Shown piece by piece: positions 47,077-54,792 of a stretch of 64,000 bases of DNA. Position numbers and translations under genes: made by a program. The DNA is from Paraburkholderia phytofirmans PsJN (GTDB taxonomy: Bacteria; Pseudomonadota; Gammaproteobacteria; Burkholderiales; Burkholderiaceae): NCBI RefSeq assembly GCF_000020125.1, contig NC_010681.1, positions 3,534,001 through 3,598,000 on the forward strand, written 5' to 3'. The notes under the pieces were generated by a model. That model saw only the letters and a list, made by a program, of their open reading frames with translations. It did no database searches and had not been told where the DNA came from. Position 1 is the stretch's first letter. Each line of letters opens with the position of its first letter.

Positions 47077-49256
47077 ACGGCCCGCCGCCCTCCTCGTTCC
47101 CCGCCTTCGACGTCTCGAAGAGCGACCGCACGGACGCGCTGACCGTCGTCGGCCTGACGGTCACGTACCGGATACGCGGACGCGATCGCGAAGTGCTGCA
47201 GGACATTTCGTTTCGCGTGCGGCGCGGCGAAGCATACGGTCTCGTGGGCGAGTCCGGCTGCGGCAAATCGACGGTCGCGATGGCGGCGCTGCGCTATCTG
47301 CCGCGCAATGGCAAGGTGAAGGCAGGCAAGATCATCATCGCCGGCGAGGACGTGCAGAAGCTTAACGCCGACGCGTTGCGCAACATGCGCGCGAACGCGA
47401 TTTCGATGGTCTATCAGGATCCGGGGCGTGCGCTGAATCCGTCGCTGACGATCGCGCGGCAAGTCTCCGAAGCGTTCGAAGCCGCCGGTGTCGCGCGCGA
47501 CGAAGCCTTGCGGCGCACGCTCGAGATGCTGCAGCGCGTACGCATTGCCGCGCCCGAGCGGGTGATGGAGAGTTATCCACATCAATTGTCGGGCGGCATG
47601 CAACAGCGCGTGGTGATCGCCATGGCGCTCGCCTCGAACCCCGCACTGCTGATTCTCGACGAACCGACCACCGGGCTCGATGCGACCGTCGAAGCGGAAG
47701 TGCTCGACCTCGTCGCGCAGTTGCGCAAAGAGCTCGGCACGGCGGTGCTCTTCATCAGTCACAACCTCGCGGTGATCGGGCGCATGTGCGAACGCGTCGG
47801 CGTGCTTTACGCGGGCAAACTGGTCGAAGAAGGCGCGACGCAAGATGTCTTCACGCGGCCGCGTCATCCGTATACGGTCGGGCTGTTGCGCTGTTTGCCC
47901 ACAACTGGGCGCAGCAAGGACAGCGAACGGCTCGATACGATCGCGGGCAGTTTGCCCTCGCCCGGTTCGGTCACGCAGGGCTGCATCTACGCGGACCGCT
48001 GCCGCCTCGCCGACGACCGCTGCCGCCGCGAAGCGCCGCCGCCGTATCGCGTGAGCGCCGCGCGCGGCGACCAGATGTCGCGCTGTCATTACCACGAGCG
48101 CGCGATCGACTTGCCGCGTGCGAGCGCGGAAGCTTTGCCCGAGCGCAGTGATGCGCCGGTCGACGGCAAGCCCCCTGCTCTCGTGCTGCGGGCAGAAAGA
48201 CTCTCGAAGACCTTTCACGTGTCCGGCGCTGCGCTGCGTGCGGTCGACAACGTCTCGATCGATCTCGCGAGCGGCGAAACGCTTGGCCTCGTCGGCGAAT
48301 CGGGCAGCGGCAAAACGACGCTCGCCAAGCTCATGCTCGGCCTGCTCACGCCGGATGCGGGCAGCGTGCTCGAACTCGACGGCGCGCCGCTCGCCGCGCG
48401 CGTCACGCGGCGCAACACCGAGCAGGTCAAGTCGCTGCAGATCGTTTTTCAGAATCCGGACTCCGCGCTCAATCGCGCGCATTCGGTGAAACGGCTGATC
48501 GGCCGCGCGCTGTCGCGTCTCACCGCATTGCGCGGGCCGGCCATCGACGAACGGCTTGCCGCGTTGACGGACGCCGTGCGCCTGCCGCAGCGCTATCTCG
48601 GCTCACGCACGCGGCAACTGTCCGGCGGGCTCAAACAGCGGGTGGCGATTGCGCGCGCGTTTGCCGGCGAACCGCGCGTGGTGGTCTGCGACGAACCGAC
48701 TTCCGCGCTCGACGTCTCCGTGCAGGCCGCGATCCTGAACCTGCTCGCTGATCTGCAACGTGAGCGCGGAGTCAGTTACGTTTTCATCTCGCACGATCTT
48801 CACGTCGTGCGCTATCTGGCGGATCGTATCGCGGTGCTGTATCTGGGGAGGCTGCTGGAAATCGGACCGGCAGCGGCCGTGTTCGAAGGACCGCATCATC
48901 CTTATACAGAAGCATTGCTGTCCTCGGTGCCGACACTCGACGGCCAAGGCGGCGCGACCCGTATCCACCTGTCCGGCGATTTGCCGAGTGCGGCATCGCC
49001 GCCGTCCGGCTGCGTGTTTCATACACGCTGCCCGCGCAAGCTCGGCGCGATCTGCGAGCAGCAGGACCCGCCGTTCGTCGATGCCGGCGAAGGCGAGGCG
49101 GCGATGCCGTCCGCGCATCGAATCCGCTGCCACATCCCCGTTGACGAATTGCGCGCGCTGCAAACTGCTTCGCGCGGCGATGCGGGACAAGTCGCGGGCA
49201 AGGTGCTTGGCGACGGATCAGAAAACGCGCCCGAGAACGCGGGGCGTGACGAGTAA
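47073..49256 (+). CDS. Fused double ABC ATPase (DppD-DppF type)
   Basis: A 727-residue protein with two ATPase domains in one chain. The first has GESGCGKST, LSGGMQQRV and LLILDEPTTGLD; the second has GESGSGKTT, LSGGLKQRV and VVCDEPTSALD. Each domain ends with the oligopeptide/dipeptide C-terminal region, including cysteine clusters (CIYADRCRLADDRC and CVFHTRCPRKLGAIC) typical of DppD/F and probably binding a 4Fe-4S or Zn site. The last 60 residues are variable. The fusion replaces separate DppD and DppF subunits. It overlaps the permease by ATGA, and the operon ends here. Confidence 0.93.
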   Translation: MNGPPPSSFPAFDVSKSDRTDALTVVGLTVTYRIRGRDREVLQDISFRVRRGEAYGLVGESGCGKSTVAMAALRYLPRNGKVKAGKIIIAGEDVQKLNADALRNMRANAISMVYQDPGRALNPSLTIARQVSEAFEAAGVARDEALRRTLEMLQRVRIAAPERVMESYPHQLSGGMQQRVVIAMALASNPALLILDEPTTGLDATVEAEVLDLVAQLRKELGTAVLFISHNLAVIGRMCERVGVLYAGKLVEEGATQDVFTRPRHPYTVGLLRCLPTTGRSKDSERLDTIAGSLPSPGSVTQGCIYADRCRLADDRCRREAPPPYRVSAARGDQMSRCHYHERAIDLPRASAEALPERSDAPVDGKPPALVLRAERLSKTFHVSGAALRAVDNVSIDLASGETLGLVGESGSGKTTLAKLMLGLLTPDAGSVLELDGAPLAARVTRRNTEQVKSLQIVFQNPDSALNRAHSVKRLIGRALSRLTALRGPAIDERLAALTDAVRLPQRYLGSRTRQLSGGLKQRVAIARAFAGEPRVVVCDEPTSALDVSVQAAILNLLADLQRERGVSYVFISHDLHVVRYLADRIAVLYLGRLLEIGPAAAVFEGPHHPYTEALLSSVPTLDGQGGATRIHLSGDLPSAASPPSGCVFHTRCPRKLGAICEQQDPPFVDAGEGEAAMPSAHRIRCHIPVDELRALQTASRGDAGQVAGKVLGDGSENAPENAGRDE

Positions 49257-49697
49257 CACGGCGTAGCGCGGCATCGAGCCCGCGCGTTTCATCGCCGAAA
49301 CGTTTTCCTGCGTTTTTTCAGTGTGCGCGTCGCACATCCCTATCTCGCTCCTGTTATGTCAAGGCTTTCCGGCCAGTGGCATGGATATCGCTAACTACTG
49401 ATCAGACGGTCGAAGCCAGAGAGGTTCATCGCATCGGCAAGATGCGTCTCAGTGCGCGCAACCGCGACGCAACGCGATGCATGGCGATGGACGGCAAAAC
49501 GATAACTAGGCAAGCGTGCGTCAGCGTTTGCCCATACACCGGCCAGGCAGCCGGGAAGATGACGATGCGTGATTGATCGACATCGGCAAGACAATTTCGG
49601 GGGGCGACGAGGCCCGCGTGCAGACAGGCCCACCGCTGCAGACTCAGCGTGAGAGATGGCGGCAGCGAGGTGTCGTCGTTCCCTCGGGAGAGACGTG
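49257..49697. other. 440-base gap before the glycine-rich gene
   Basis: No convincing gene. A possible operator or hairpin GGCAAGCG-N8-CGTTTGCC lies at 49509-49532 (one mismatch). The gap should hold the promoter of the glycine-rich gene. Confidence 0.4.
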
Positions 49698-50558
49698 ATG
49701 AAGACCATAATATTCAATCAGTACTACTGCGGGGTGATTCGAAGTGCCGCGATCGTAGCGGGTGTCGTTGTGCTGGCGACTCAGGTCGCGTATCCGGCCT
49801 CGGCGGATGTGATCCCCAAATGGATCGTGCTCGCGGACGCGTCGCTGCCCGCCAGCGCAGTGCATGAAACAGCGCAGCTTGCACAGAGCGACAGCGCGGC
49901 GCCGGGTGATTTGGCGACCGGCGCGGCAGCCGGCGAACCGAGCTCAGCCGACGACGCCGCACTGGTCTTTCAACCGCGCGACTGCAGCCGCGCCAACGTT
50001 AGTGGATGCGCGCCTCACGGCGGCGGTAGCGGGAGTAACGGCGCAGCGAGTTCGGGCAATAGCGGCGCCGGTTCGAATAGCGGCGCAGGCAGCGCGGGGG
50101 GTTCGGGGAGCGGCAACTCCGGTGCAAGCGGAAGCGGCAAGGGGGGTGGTGGCAGCAGTGGTGGTGGCAGCAGTGGCGGCGGAAGCAGCGGCGGCGGAAG
50201 CAGCGGCGGCGGAAGCAGCGGTGGCGGAAGCAGCGGCGGTGGCAGCAGCGGCGGTGGCAGCAGCGGCGGTGGCAGCAGCGGCGGTGGCAGCGGCGGTGGC
50301 GGAAGCAGCGGTGGCGGAAGCAGCGGCGGGAGCGGCGGCTGCGGTTGCGGAGGCTCCAGCGGTGGCGGTGGCGCCGGCGCCGGTGGCGGTAAAGGTGGTG
50401 GCTTTGGCGGTGGTTTCGGCGGCGGTAAAGGTGGAGGTTTTGGCGGCGGCTTCGGTGGCGGTTTCGGCGGCGGCTTTGGCGGAGGCTTCGGCGGCGGTCA
50501 CGGAGGCAAGGGTGGCGGCGGTAACGGTGGTGGCAATGGTGGAGGGAACGGGCACTAG
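49698..50558 (+). CDS. Exported glycine-rich repeat protein
   Basis: A 286-residue protein. A signal peptide is seen (hydrophobic core SAAIVAGVVVLATQVAYPASA), then a 60-residue ordinary region with two cysteines (CSRANVSGC), then low complexity. The low-complexity part is Ser/Gly with nine uninterrupted GGGSS repeats, a CGCG cluster, and FGGG/KGGG repeats to the end GGNGGGNGH. Composition recalls structural surface or cell-envelope glycine-rich proteins. Function unknown. A GGGAGAG site supports ATG 49698; the frame is open 14 codons upstream. Confidence 0.8.
   Translation: MKTIIFNQYYCGVIRSAAIVAGVVVLATQVAYPASADVIPKWIVLADASLPASAVHETAQLAQSDSAAPGDLATGAAAGEPSSADDAALVFQPRDCSRANVSGCAPHGGGSGSNGAASSGNSGAGSNSGAGSAGGSGSGNSGASGSGKGGGGSSGGGSSGGGSSGGGSSGGGSSGGGSSGGGSSGGGSSGGGSSGGGSGGGGSSGGGSSGGSGGCGCGGSSGGGGAGAGGGKGGGFGGGFGGGKGGGFGGGFGGGFGGGFGGGFGGGHGGKGGGGNGGGNGGGNGH
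50145..50324 (+). repeat. 15-base tandem repeat encoding GGGSS
   Basis: Twelve 15-base units encode GGGSS: nine uninterrupted, one GGGSG, then two more. The codons alternate between GGT/GGC/GGA and AGC/AGT but the 15-base period is exact. Copy number could vary by slippage without breaking the frame. Confidence 0.9.
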
Positions 50559-50864
50559 CAATCGCCCGGTCTTCGGTTGGGGTGCCCCCGCATCCTGCCC
50601 GCGCCAGCGTCACATTCCGATTTACCGTCCGCTATCCGCCGGCATCGGCGGTGATGTCTCGATCCCCCGGTCGAGCGTCACCGCCCGAGACCGGTCGGTT
50701 CGAGCGATGCATATAAGCAGGCCGATAACCCGCGGTGGCGCGAATCTGGACCGCGCGTCAGGACCGCACACTCGAGCCGCGCACGCCGACGTGCCCGCAG
50801 GCGGCAAGAACTCGAACAATCGGCCGCCCGTGTGCGCGCGCCTGGAACCAAACCGACGCGATCG

Positions 50865-50895
50865 CCTCATATCAGATTCAACGTTCGATATGAGG
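50865..50895 (+). promoter_or_regulatory. Hairpin that overlaps the ribosome binding site of the Rap1a-like gene
   Basis: Perfect 9-bp arms CCTCATATC (50865-50873) and GATATGAGG (50887-50895) flank a 13-base loop. The right arm includes the start of the GAGGG ribosome site, 10 bases before the ATG. Folding would hide it, as in RNA thermometers or protein-controlled leaders. It could also be a DNA operator. The rest of the gap 50559-50864 has no supported gene. Confidence 0.5.
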
Positions 50896-50905
50896 GCACC
50901 ACAAC

Positions 50906-51385
50906 ATGCAACGAAACGTCCTACCCTCCACGGCACGCGTGGCCACCGGTCTGTTGATCGCCGCCGCGCTCGGCCTTGCATCGCTCGCTAATGCGCAAAC
51001 ACCGGCTCAAACGCCCCAACCAGCACAGCCGCTCTCACCGACGCTGTCGCAAGCCGCCCCGCCGGTCGATCCCACCTTCTCCGCCTATTCGCTCGCGCAA
51101 ACCTGCAAGCAGAAAACCGACAATGTCGCGCAAGGTCAATGCGTCGGCGCGATTCGCGGGATCATCCACGGCTATCAGTACGGCGTGCTGTTCCTCGGGC
51201 AGCGCAGCGCGTTGCCCGCCAATGAAACGCAGCGCGTGTCGCTGTGCCTGCGCAATGTGCAGGTGTCGTCGATCGTCGACGAATTCGTTGCGGACGCCGC
51301 GCAGGTCAACGAAGATTCGCTCAAGCACACGCCTGCAGAAGTCGCGGTGCTCGGCTCCGTTCACATGCACCACAGCTGCAACTGA
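50906..51385 (+). CDS. Exported Rap1a/Tai immunity-like protein
   Basis: A 159-residue protein with signal peptide MQRNVLPSTARVATGLLIAAALGLASLANA. After a Pro/Gln-rich linker comes a Rap1a/Tai-like domain: CKQKTDNVAQGQCVGAIRGIIHGYQYG, CLRNVQVSSIVDEFVAD and HTPAEVAVLGSVHMHHSC. Rap1a proteins neutralise peptidoglycan amidase toxins of type VI secretion. No such toxin is nearby, so the role may be different. Four cysteines suggest two disulfides. An SD-burying hairpin lies directly upstream. Confidence 0.7.
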   Translation: MQRNVLPSTARVATGLLIAAALGLASLANAQTPAQTPQPAQPLSPTLSQAAPPVDPTFSAYSLAQTCKQKTDNVAQGQCVGAIRGIIHGYQYGVLFLGQRSALPANETQRVSLCLRNVQVSSIVDEFVADAAQVNEDSLKHTPAEVAVLGSVHMHHSCN

Positions 51386-51400
51386 CAAAGCGCGCCGCGC

Positions 51401-52246
51401 TTACAGCATTTCGAGCGGCCGCTTGCCGCGCGGCGGTTTGAAGTGGGCGTCGATAGCGGCCAGTTCATCGGCGCCGAGTTGCAATTGCGACGCGCGATGG
51501 TTGTCGCGCACGTGCTCGACGCGCGCCGCCTTCGGAATCGCGCACACGCCGGGCTGGCGCAGCACCCACGCGAGCGCGATCTGAAACACCGAGACGCCGC
51601 GCGCGTCGGCGATATCGTCGAGCGGCGAGCGCCTGGGCAGGCGCGCGTGATCGACCGGGCTGTACGCCATGCCCGGCATCTTGCGCGCGGCGAGCCACGG
51701 CAGCAGATCGAACTCCGGCCCGCGGCGCGCCACGTTGTAGAGAATCTGATTGGTCGCGCAGGCATCGCCGCCCGGCGTGGCGACGAGTTCTTCCATGTCC
51801 TCGGTGTCGAAGTTGCTGACGCCCCAATGGCGGATCTTGCCCGCCCGGCGCAACGCTTCGAAACCCTCGACCGTTTCCGCGAGCGGCACCGAGCCGCGCC
51901 AGTGCAGCAGATAGAGATCGAGCTGATCGGTCTTCAGACGCTTGAGGCTCTGCTCGCAGGCCGCGATCACGCCGCGCCGGCTGGCGTTGTGCGGATACAC
52001 CTTGCTGACCCGGAACACCTTGTCGCGCAATCCGGCCAGCGCTTCACCGAGTAGCGATTCGGTCGCGCCGTCGCCGTACATTTCCGCCGTATCGATCAGC
52101 GTCATGCCGAGCTCGATGCCGCAACGCAGCGCGTCGATCTCGGCGGCACGCCGCGCCGGCAGTTCTCCCATCTCCCAGGTGCCCTGCCCCAGTTTCGGAA
52201 TGCGTTCGCCGTCGGGCAGGCTCACGCTTGCGATTTCGCTCGTCAT
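51401..52246 (-). CDS. Aldo/keto reductase
   Basis: A 281-residue NADPH-dependent reductase. The catalytic tetrad is visible: Asp and Tyr in LIDTAEMYGDG, Lys in VSKVYP, His in LLHWRG. NADPH contact residues lie in IPKAARVEHVRDN. It reduces aldehydes or ketones; the substrate is not predictable. ATG 52246 has a GAGGAG site. Divergent from the GntR regulator across 190 bases. Confidence 0.9.
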   Translation of the reverse strand: MTSEIASVSLPDGERIPKLGQGTWEMGELPARRAAEIDALRCGIELGMTLIDTAEMYGDGATESLLGEALAGLRDKVFRVSKVYPHNASRRGVIAACEQSLKRLKTDQLDLYLLHWRGSVPLAETVEGFEALRRAGKIRHWGVSNFDTEDMEELVATPGGDACATNQILYNVARRGPEFDLLPWLAARKMPGMAYSPVDHARLPRRSPLDDIADARGVSVFQIALAWVLRQPGVCAIPKAARVEHVRDNHRASQLQLGADELAAIDAHFKPPRGKRPLEML

Positions 52247-52358
52247 GCTGACTCCTCGAAGTGGCTCAGTGGTCGGCAATGTCGCTGCGCAAGCGAATGC
52301 GCGGCGCGTGCCACGAAAATTCATAGCGACGAGTTTAGCCGTTCAACGGACATTCGAT

Positions 52359-52386
52359 CGGACACCAGGCAAAAGCCCGCTATAAC
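52359..52386 (+). promoter_or_regulatory. Candidate promoter of the GntR gene
   Basis: CGGACA and TATAAC (52381-52386) are separated by 16 bases, about 50 bases before the GntR start. Confidence 0.35.
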
Positions 52387-52437
52387 ACAGCGCGCCGATG
52401 TCATAGAATTGCCGCTTGCCCTTCTTGCGTGAGCTCC

Positions 52438-53184
52438 ATGACCTCTGCCTCGGAAGACCGCTGGCGCGACCTGCGCCCGGACCCGGAAAACGACACGCCG
52501 CTATATCTGCAACTGGCTCGCAAGCTTGGCGCGGCCATCCACGAGAACCGCTGGAACGCGGGCGAGGCGCTGCCTTCGGAGCGTGTGCTCTCCGAGGCGC
52601 TCGGCGTATCGCGCATCACGTCACGCAAGGCGATTGCCTTGCTGGTCGAGCAGGGTTTGATTCGACGCACCCAGGGCGCGGGCAGTTTCATCACACCACG
52701 CTACGAAGATCCGCTGTCGCGTCTGTCGAGCTTTAGCGAAATGCTGCGGCGGCGTGGATTCACGCCGAGTTCGAAGTGGCTGTCGCGCGAAATTTTGCCG
52801 GCTAATCGCGACGAGGTGATTCAGCTCGGTTTATCGCCGGCGGCGGCGGTGACGCGATTGCGCCGCTTGCGCATGGCCGACGGCATTGTAATGGCGGTCG
52901 AGAATTCCACCTTCCCCGCCGCAGTGATTCCCGATCCTCAGGCGATTGGCGATTCGCTCTACACGTACCTGGAGAATCGTGGACTGACGATTGTCCGCGC
53001 GTTGCAGCATTTTCGCGCGGTGAATGCGAGCGAGGAAATCGCGCAGCAAATGAGCATCGCGCCGAACGAGGCGTTGCTGTTGATCACGCGTGTGGGCTAC
53101 ACCGCCGATCAGCGCGCGATCGAGTTGACCGACACGTACTGCCGTAACGATTACTACGACTTCGTGGCGGAGTTGAGGAAGTAG
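52438..53184 (+). CDS. GntR-family regulator, HutC subfamily (UTRA ligand domain)
   Basis: A 248-residue regulator. Residues 15-85 form the winged helix: PLYLQLARKLGAAIHENRWNAGEALPSERVLSEALGVSRITSRKAIALLVEQGLI. Residues 90-245 form the UTRA sensor fold. The arrangement resembles NagR/DasR-like sugar-phosphate regulators. ATG 52438 is chosen; a GTG three codons earlier is possible. Divergent from the aldo/keto reductase, which may be its target. Confidence 0.88.
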   Translation: MTSASEDRWRDLRPDPENDTPLYLQLARKLGAAIHENRWNAGEALPSERVLSEALGVSRITSRKAIALLVEQGLIRRTQGAGSFITPRYEDPLSRLSSFSEMLRRRGFTPSSKWLSREILPANRDEVIQLGLSPAAAVTRLRRLRMADGIVMAVENSTFPAAVIPDPQAIGDSLYTYLENRGLTIVRALQHFRAVNASEEIAQQMSIAPNEALLLITRVGYTADQRAIELTDTYCRNDYYDFVAELRK

Positions 53185-53275
53185 CTGGCCGTTTGCACTG
53201 TGTGCACTTTGCGCGGCGCGTGCGTTCGTTATGTGTCGGCACACGCCTCGCCGCGAGCCAACTGACCTGAAGTCC

Positions 53276-54676
53276 TCACGCCCACTTAGCCTCATGGGCG
53301 CCTATTCGGGCCGGCGGCAGCGCGAAGTATGCAGGCGTCTCGTCCAGAACCTCAGCCGGCTGCACGCCTAGCACGCGTCCAAACTCCGACTCCACGGTCG
53401 TGAGGCAATCGCGCACATCGTCGAGCGTGACGTCGTGCGCTTGCCAGCCATCGGCGATCTGCCCTAGCGATTGCAACCACCGGCCGGTTTGCGCGAGCGA
53501 GACGCGGACATGCCAGCTTCCGCCTTCGGTAGCCCGCCGCGCCAATGCGACCATCGCGCCGAATGCCGCGAGATACCCGGTCGCATGATCCAGCGCCTGA
53601 CAAGGCAAATGCTTGGGCTCGTTCCACCCCGCCGCCTGCCGCTCAGTGAAGGCAATCCCGCTCGCCGACTGCACCAGGCTATCGAACCCGCGTCGTTGTG
53701 CCCACGGCCCCTGATGCCCATAAGCCGACACTGAGACATAGACGATCCCCGGCCGCGCACGCGCCAGTTCCTCCGGACCGAAACCGCGCGCGGCCAGCGC
53801 TCCCGGGCGATAGGCCTGCAGAAATACATCGGCGTCGGCGGCGAGGCCGCGCAACACCTCACGCCCCGCCGCGTCGCGCAGATCGACAAGAGCCGAGCGC
53901 TTGCCACGCCCGTTGTCGATCACCAGAGGCGCGATGTTCGGCAGATGCGGCCCGTTGATCATCAGCACGTCGGCACCATGCTGCGCGAGCGCCCGCCCGG
54001 CCACTGGACCGGCAATGATGCGCGACAAATCCAGCACCCGCACGCCCGTCAGCGTCCGATCCGCGTCGGACGCACGCGGCGGCTCGGCCGGCGCGTCGCC
54101 GATGCGCTCGATCTCGAAGAGCGGCAAGCCCCTGATCGCTTTCGCCTGATCGAGCGCGGCCCACTCGTCGGGCGTGCGAATCAACGCCGCGCAGAGGCCG
54201 GCGTCAGCGAGGGTTTGATCGAGCGTCGCGCCGTCCCAGTTGCGAATCGCGGCGGCCACGGCAGCAGGATCGTTCTCGCAGCCGAGCACCTGCAATACGC
54301 CCCGAAGATGATGCGCGAAGTTCGTATGCAGTTGAATCCAGCGGCCATCGCGTGTCTCGTAGAAACCCGTGACCGGATCGCGCAAGGCGGGCGGCGGCCC
54401 ATCGTCGACACGCAGATAGCGCTCGCTGCGAAACGAGGCCAGCGCGCGCCGCATCTCCACCGTCACGTGCTGCCGGTGCCCGGTGCGCAAACGCTGATAT
54501 TCGGCCGCGGCAAGACCGGTCGCGGCGATGCTCGCCGAGGCCAGGCTGCCGACCCGGTAGACCGACGGCAAGCCCGGATCAGCGCCCGTCAGCGTCACGG
54601 AATGCAGCGCGGTCGGATCACATCCGGCCAGCGTCCAGATATGTTTGAGAGCGAGTTCAGGTGTCATGTCGTCCAT
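53276..54676 (-). CDS. CoA-transferase family III (CaiB/BaiF) protein
   Basis: A 466-residue protein. The C-terminal half has the family III core: VRVLDLSRIIAGPVAGRALAQHGADVLMINGP, VDLRDAAGREVLRGLAADADVFLQAYRPGALAARGFG and RRGFDSLVQSASGI, where the Asp is a candidate for the catalytic residue. The N-terminal half is a second, weaker copy of the fold. It would move CoA between a carboxylic acid and an acyl-CoA. It is divergent from an HTH-citrate synthase fusion with two palindromes between them, so the two probably form one regulated module. The start (ATG 54676, or 54667) is uncertain. Confidence 0.85.
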   Translation of the reverse strand: MDDMTPELALKHIWTLAGCDPTALHSVTLTGADPGLPSVYRVGSLASASIAATGLAAAEYQRLRTGHRQHVTVEMRRALASFRSERYLRVDDGPPPALRDPVTGFYETRDGRWIQLHTNFAHHLRGVLQVLGCENDPAAVAAAIRNWDGATLDQTLADAGLCAALIRTPDEWAALDQAKAIRGLPLFEIERIGDAPAEPPRASDADRTLTGVRVLDLSRIIAGPVAGRALAQHGADVLMINGPHLPNIAPLVIDNGRGKRSALVDLRDAAGREVLRGLAADADVFLQAYRPGALAARGFGPEELARARPGIVYVSVSAYGHQGPWAQRRGFDSLVQSASGIAFTERQAAGWNEPKHLPCQALDHATGYLAAFGAMVALARRATEGGSWHVRVSLAQTGRWLQSLGQIADGWQAHDVTLDDVRDCLTTVESEFGRVLGVQPAEVLDETPAYFALPPARIGAHEAKWA

Positions 54677-54723
54677 AGCGAAACAGGAAGAAGTGAACCG
54701 AGTCTAGAATTCCGCCTCGTCGC

Positions 54724-54760
54724 AATCAATCTTGATTATGATAATCAATATATATTGATT
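54724..54760. promoter_or_regulatory. Paired AATCAA/TTGATT palindromes in the CoA-transferase/citrate-synthase gap
   Basis: AATCAATCTTGATT (54724-54737) and AATCAATATATATTGATT (54743-54760) share the same arms, with 2-base and 6-base centres. Their centres are 21 bases apart, two helical turns. They lie in the 116-base divergent gap and are very likely operators for both genes. The citrate synthase itself carries a DNA-binding domain and is the obvious candidate to bind here. Confidence 0.7.
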
Positions 54761-54792
54761 TCTTCGGTTTCCGCACTTTTCCATGCCGACCC

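Noticed and set aside
49480..49540. Possible c-di-GMP-I riboswitch before the glycine-rich gene
   Set aside because: Fragments GGACGGCAAAAC and CTAGGC recall the motif, but the conserved core and paired stems cannot be assembled.
49376..49576. 66-codon frame in the gap before the glycine-rich gene
   Set aside because: No ribosome site, no hydrophobic or domain pattern; composition like noise.
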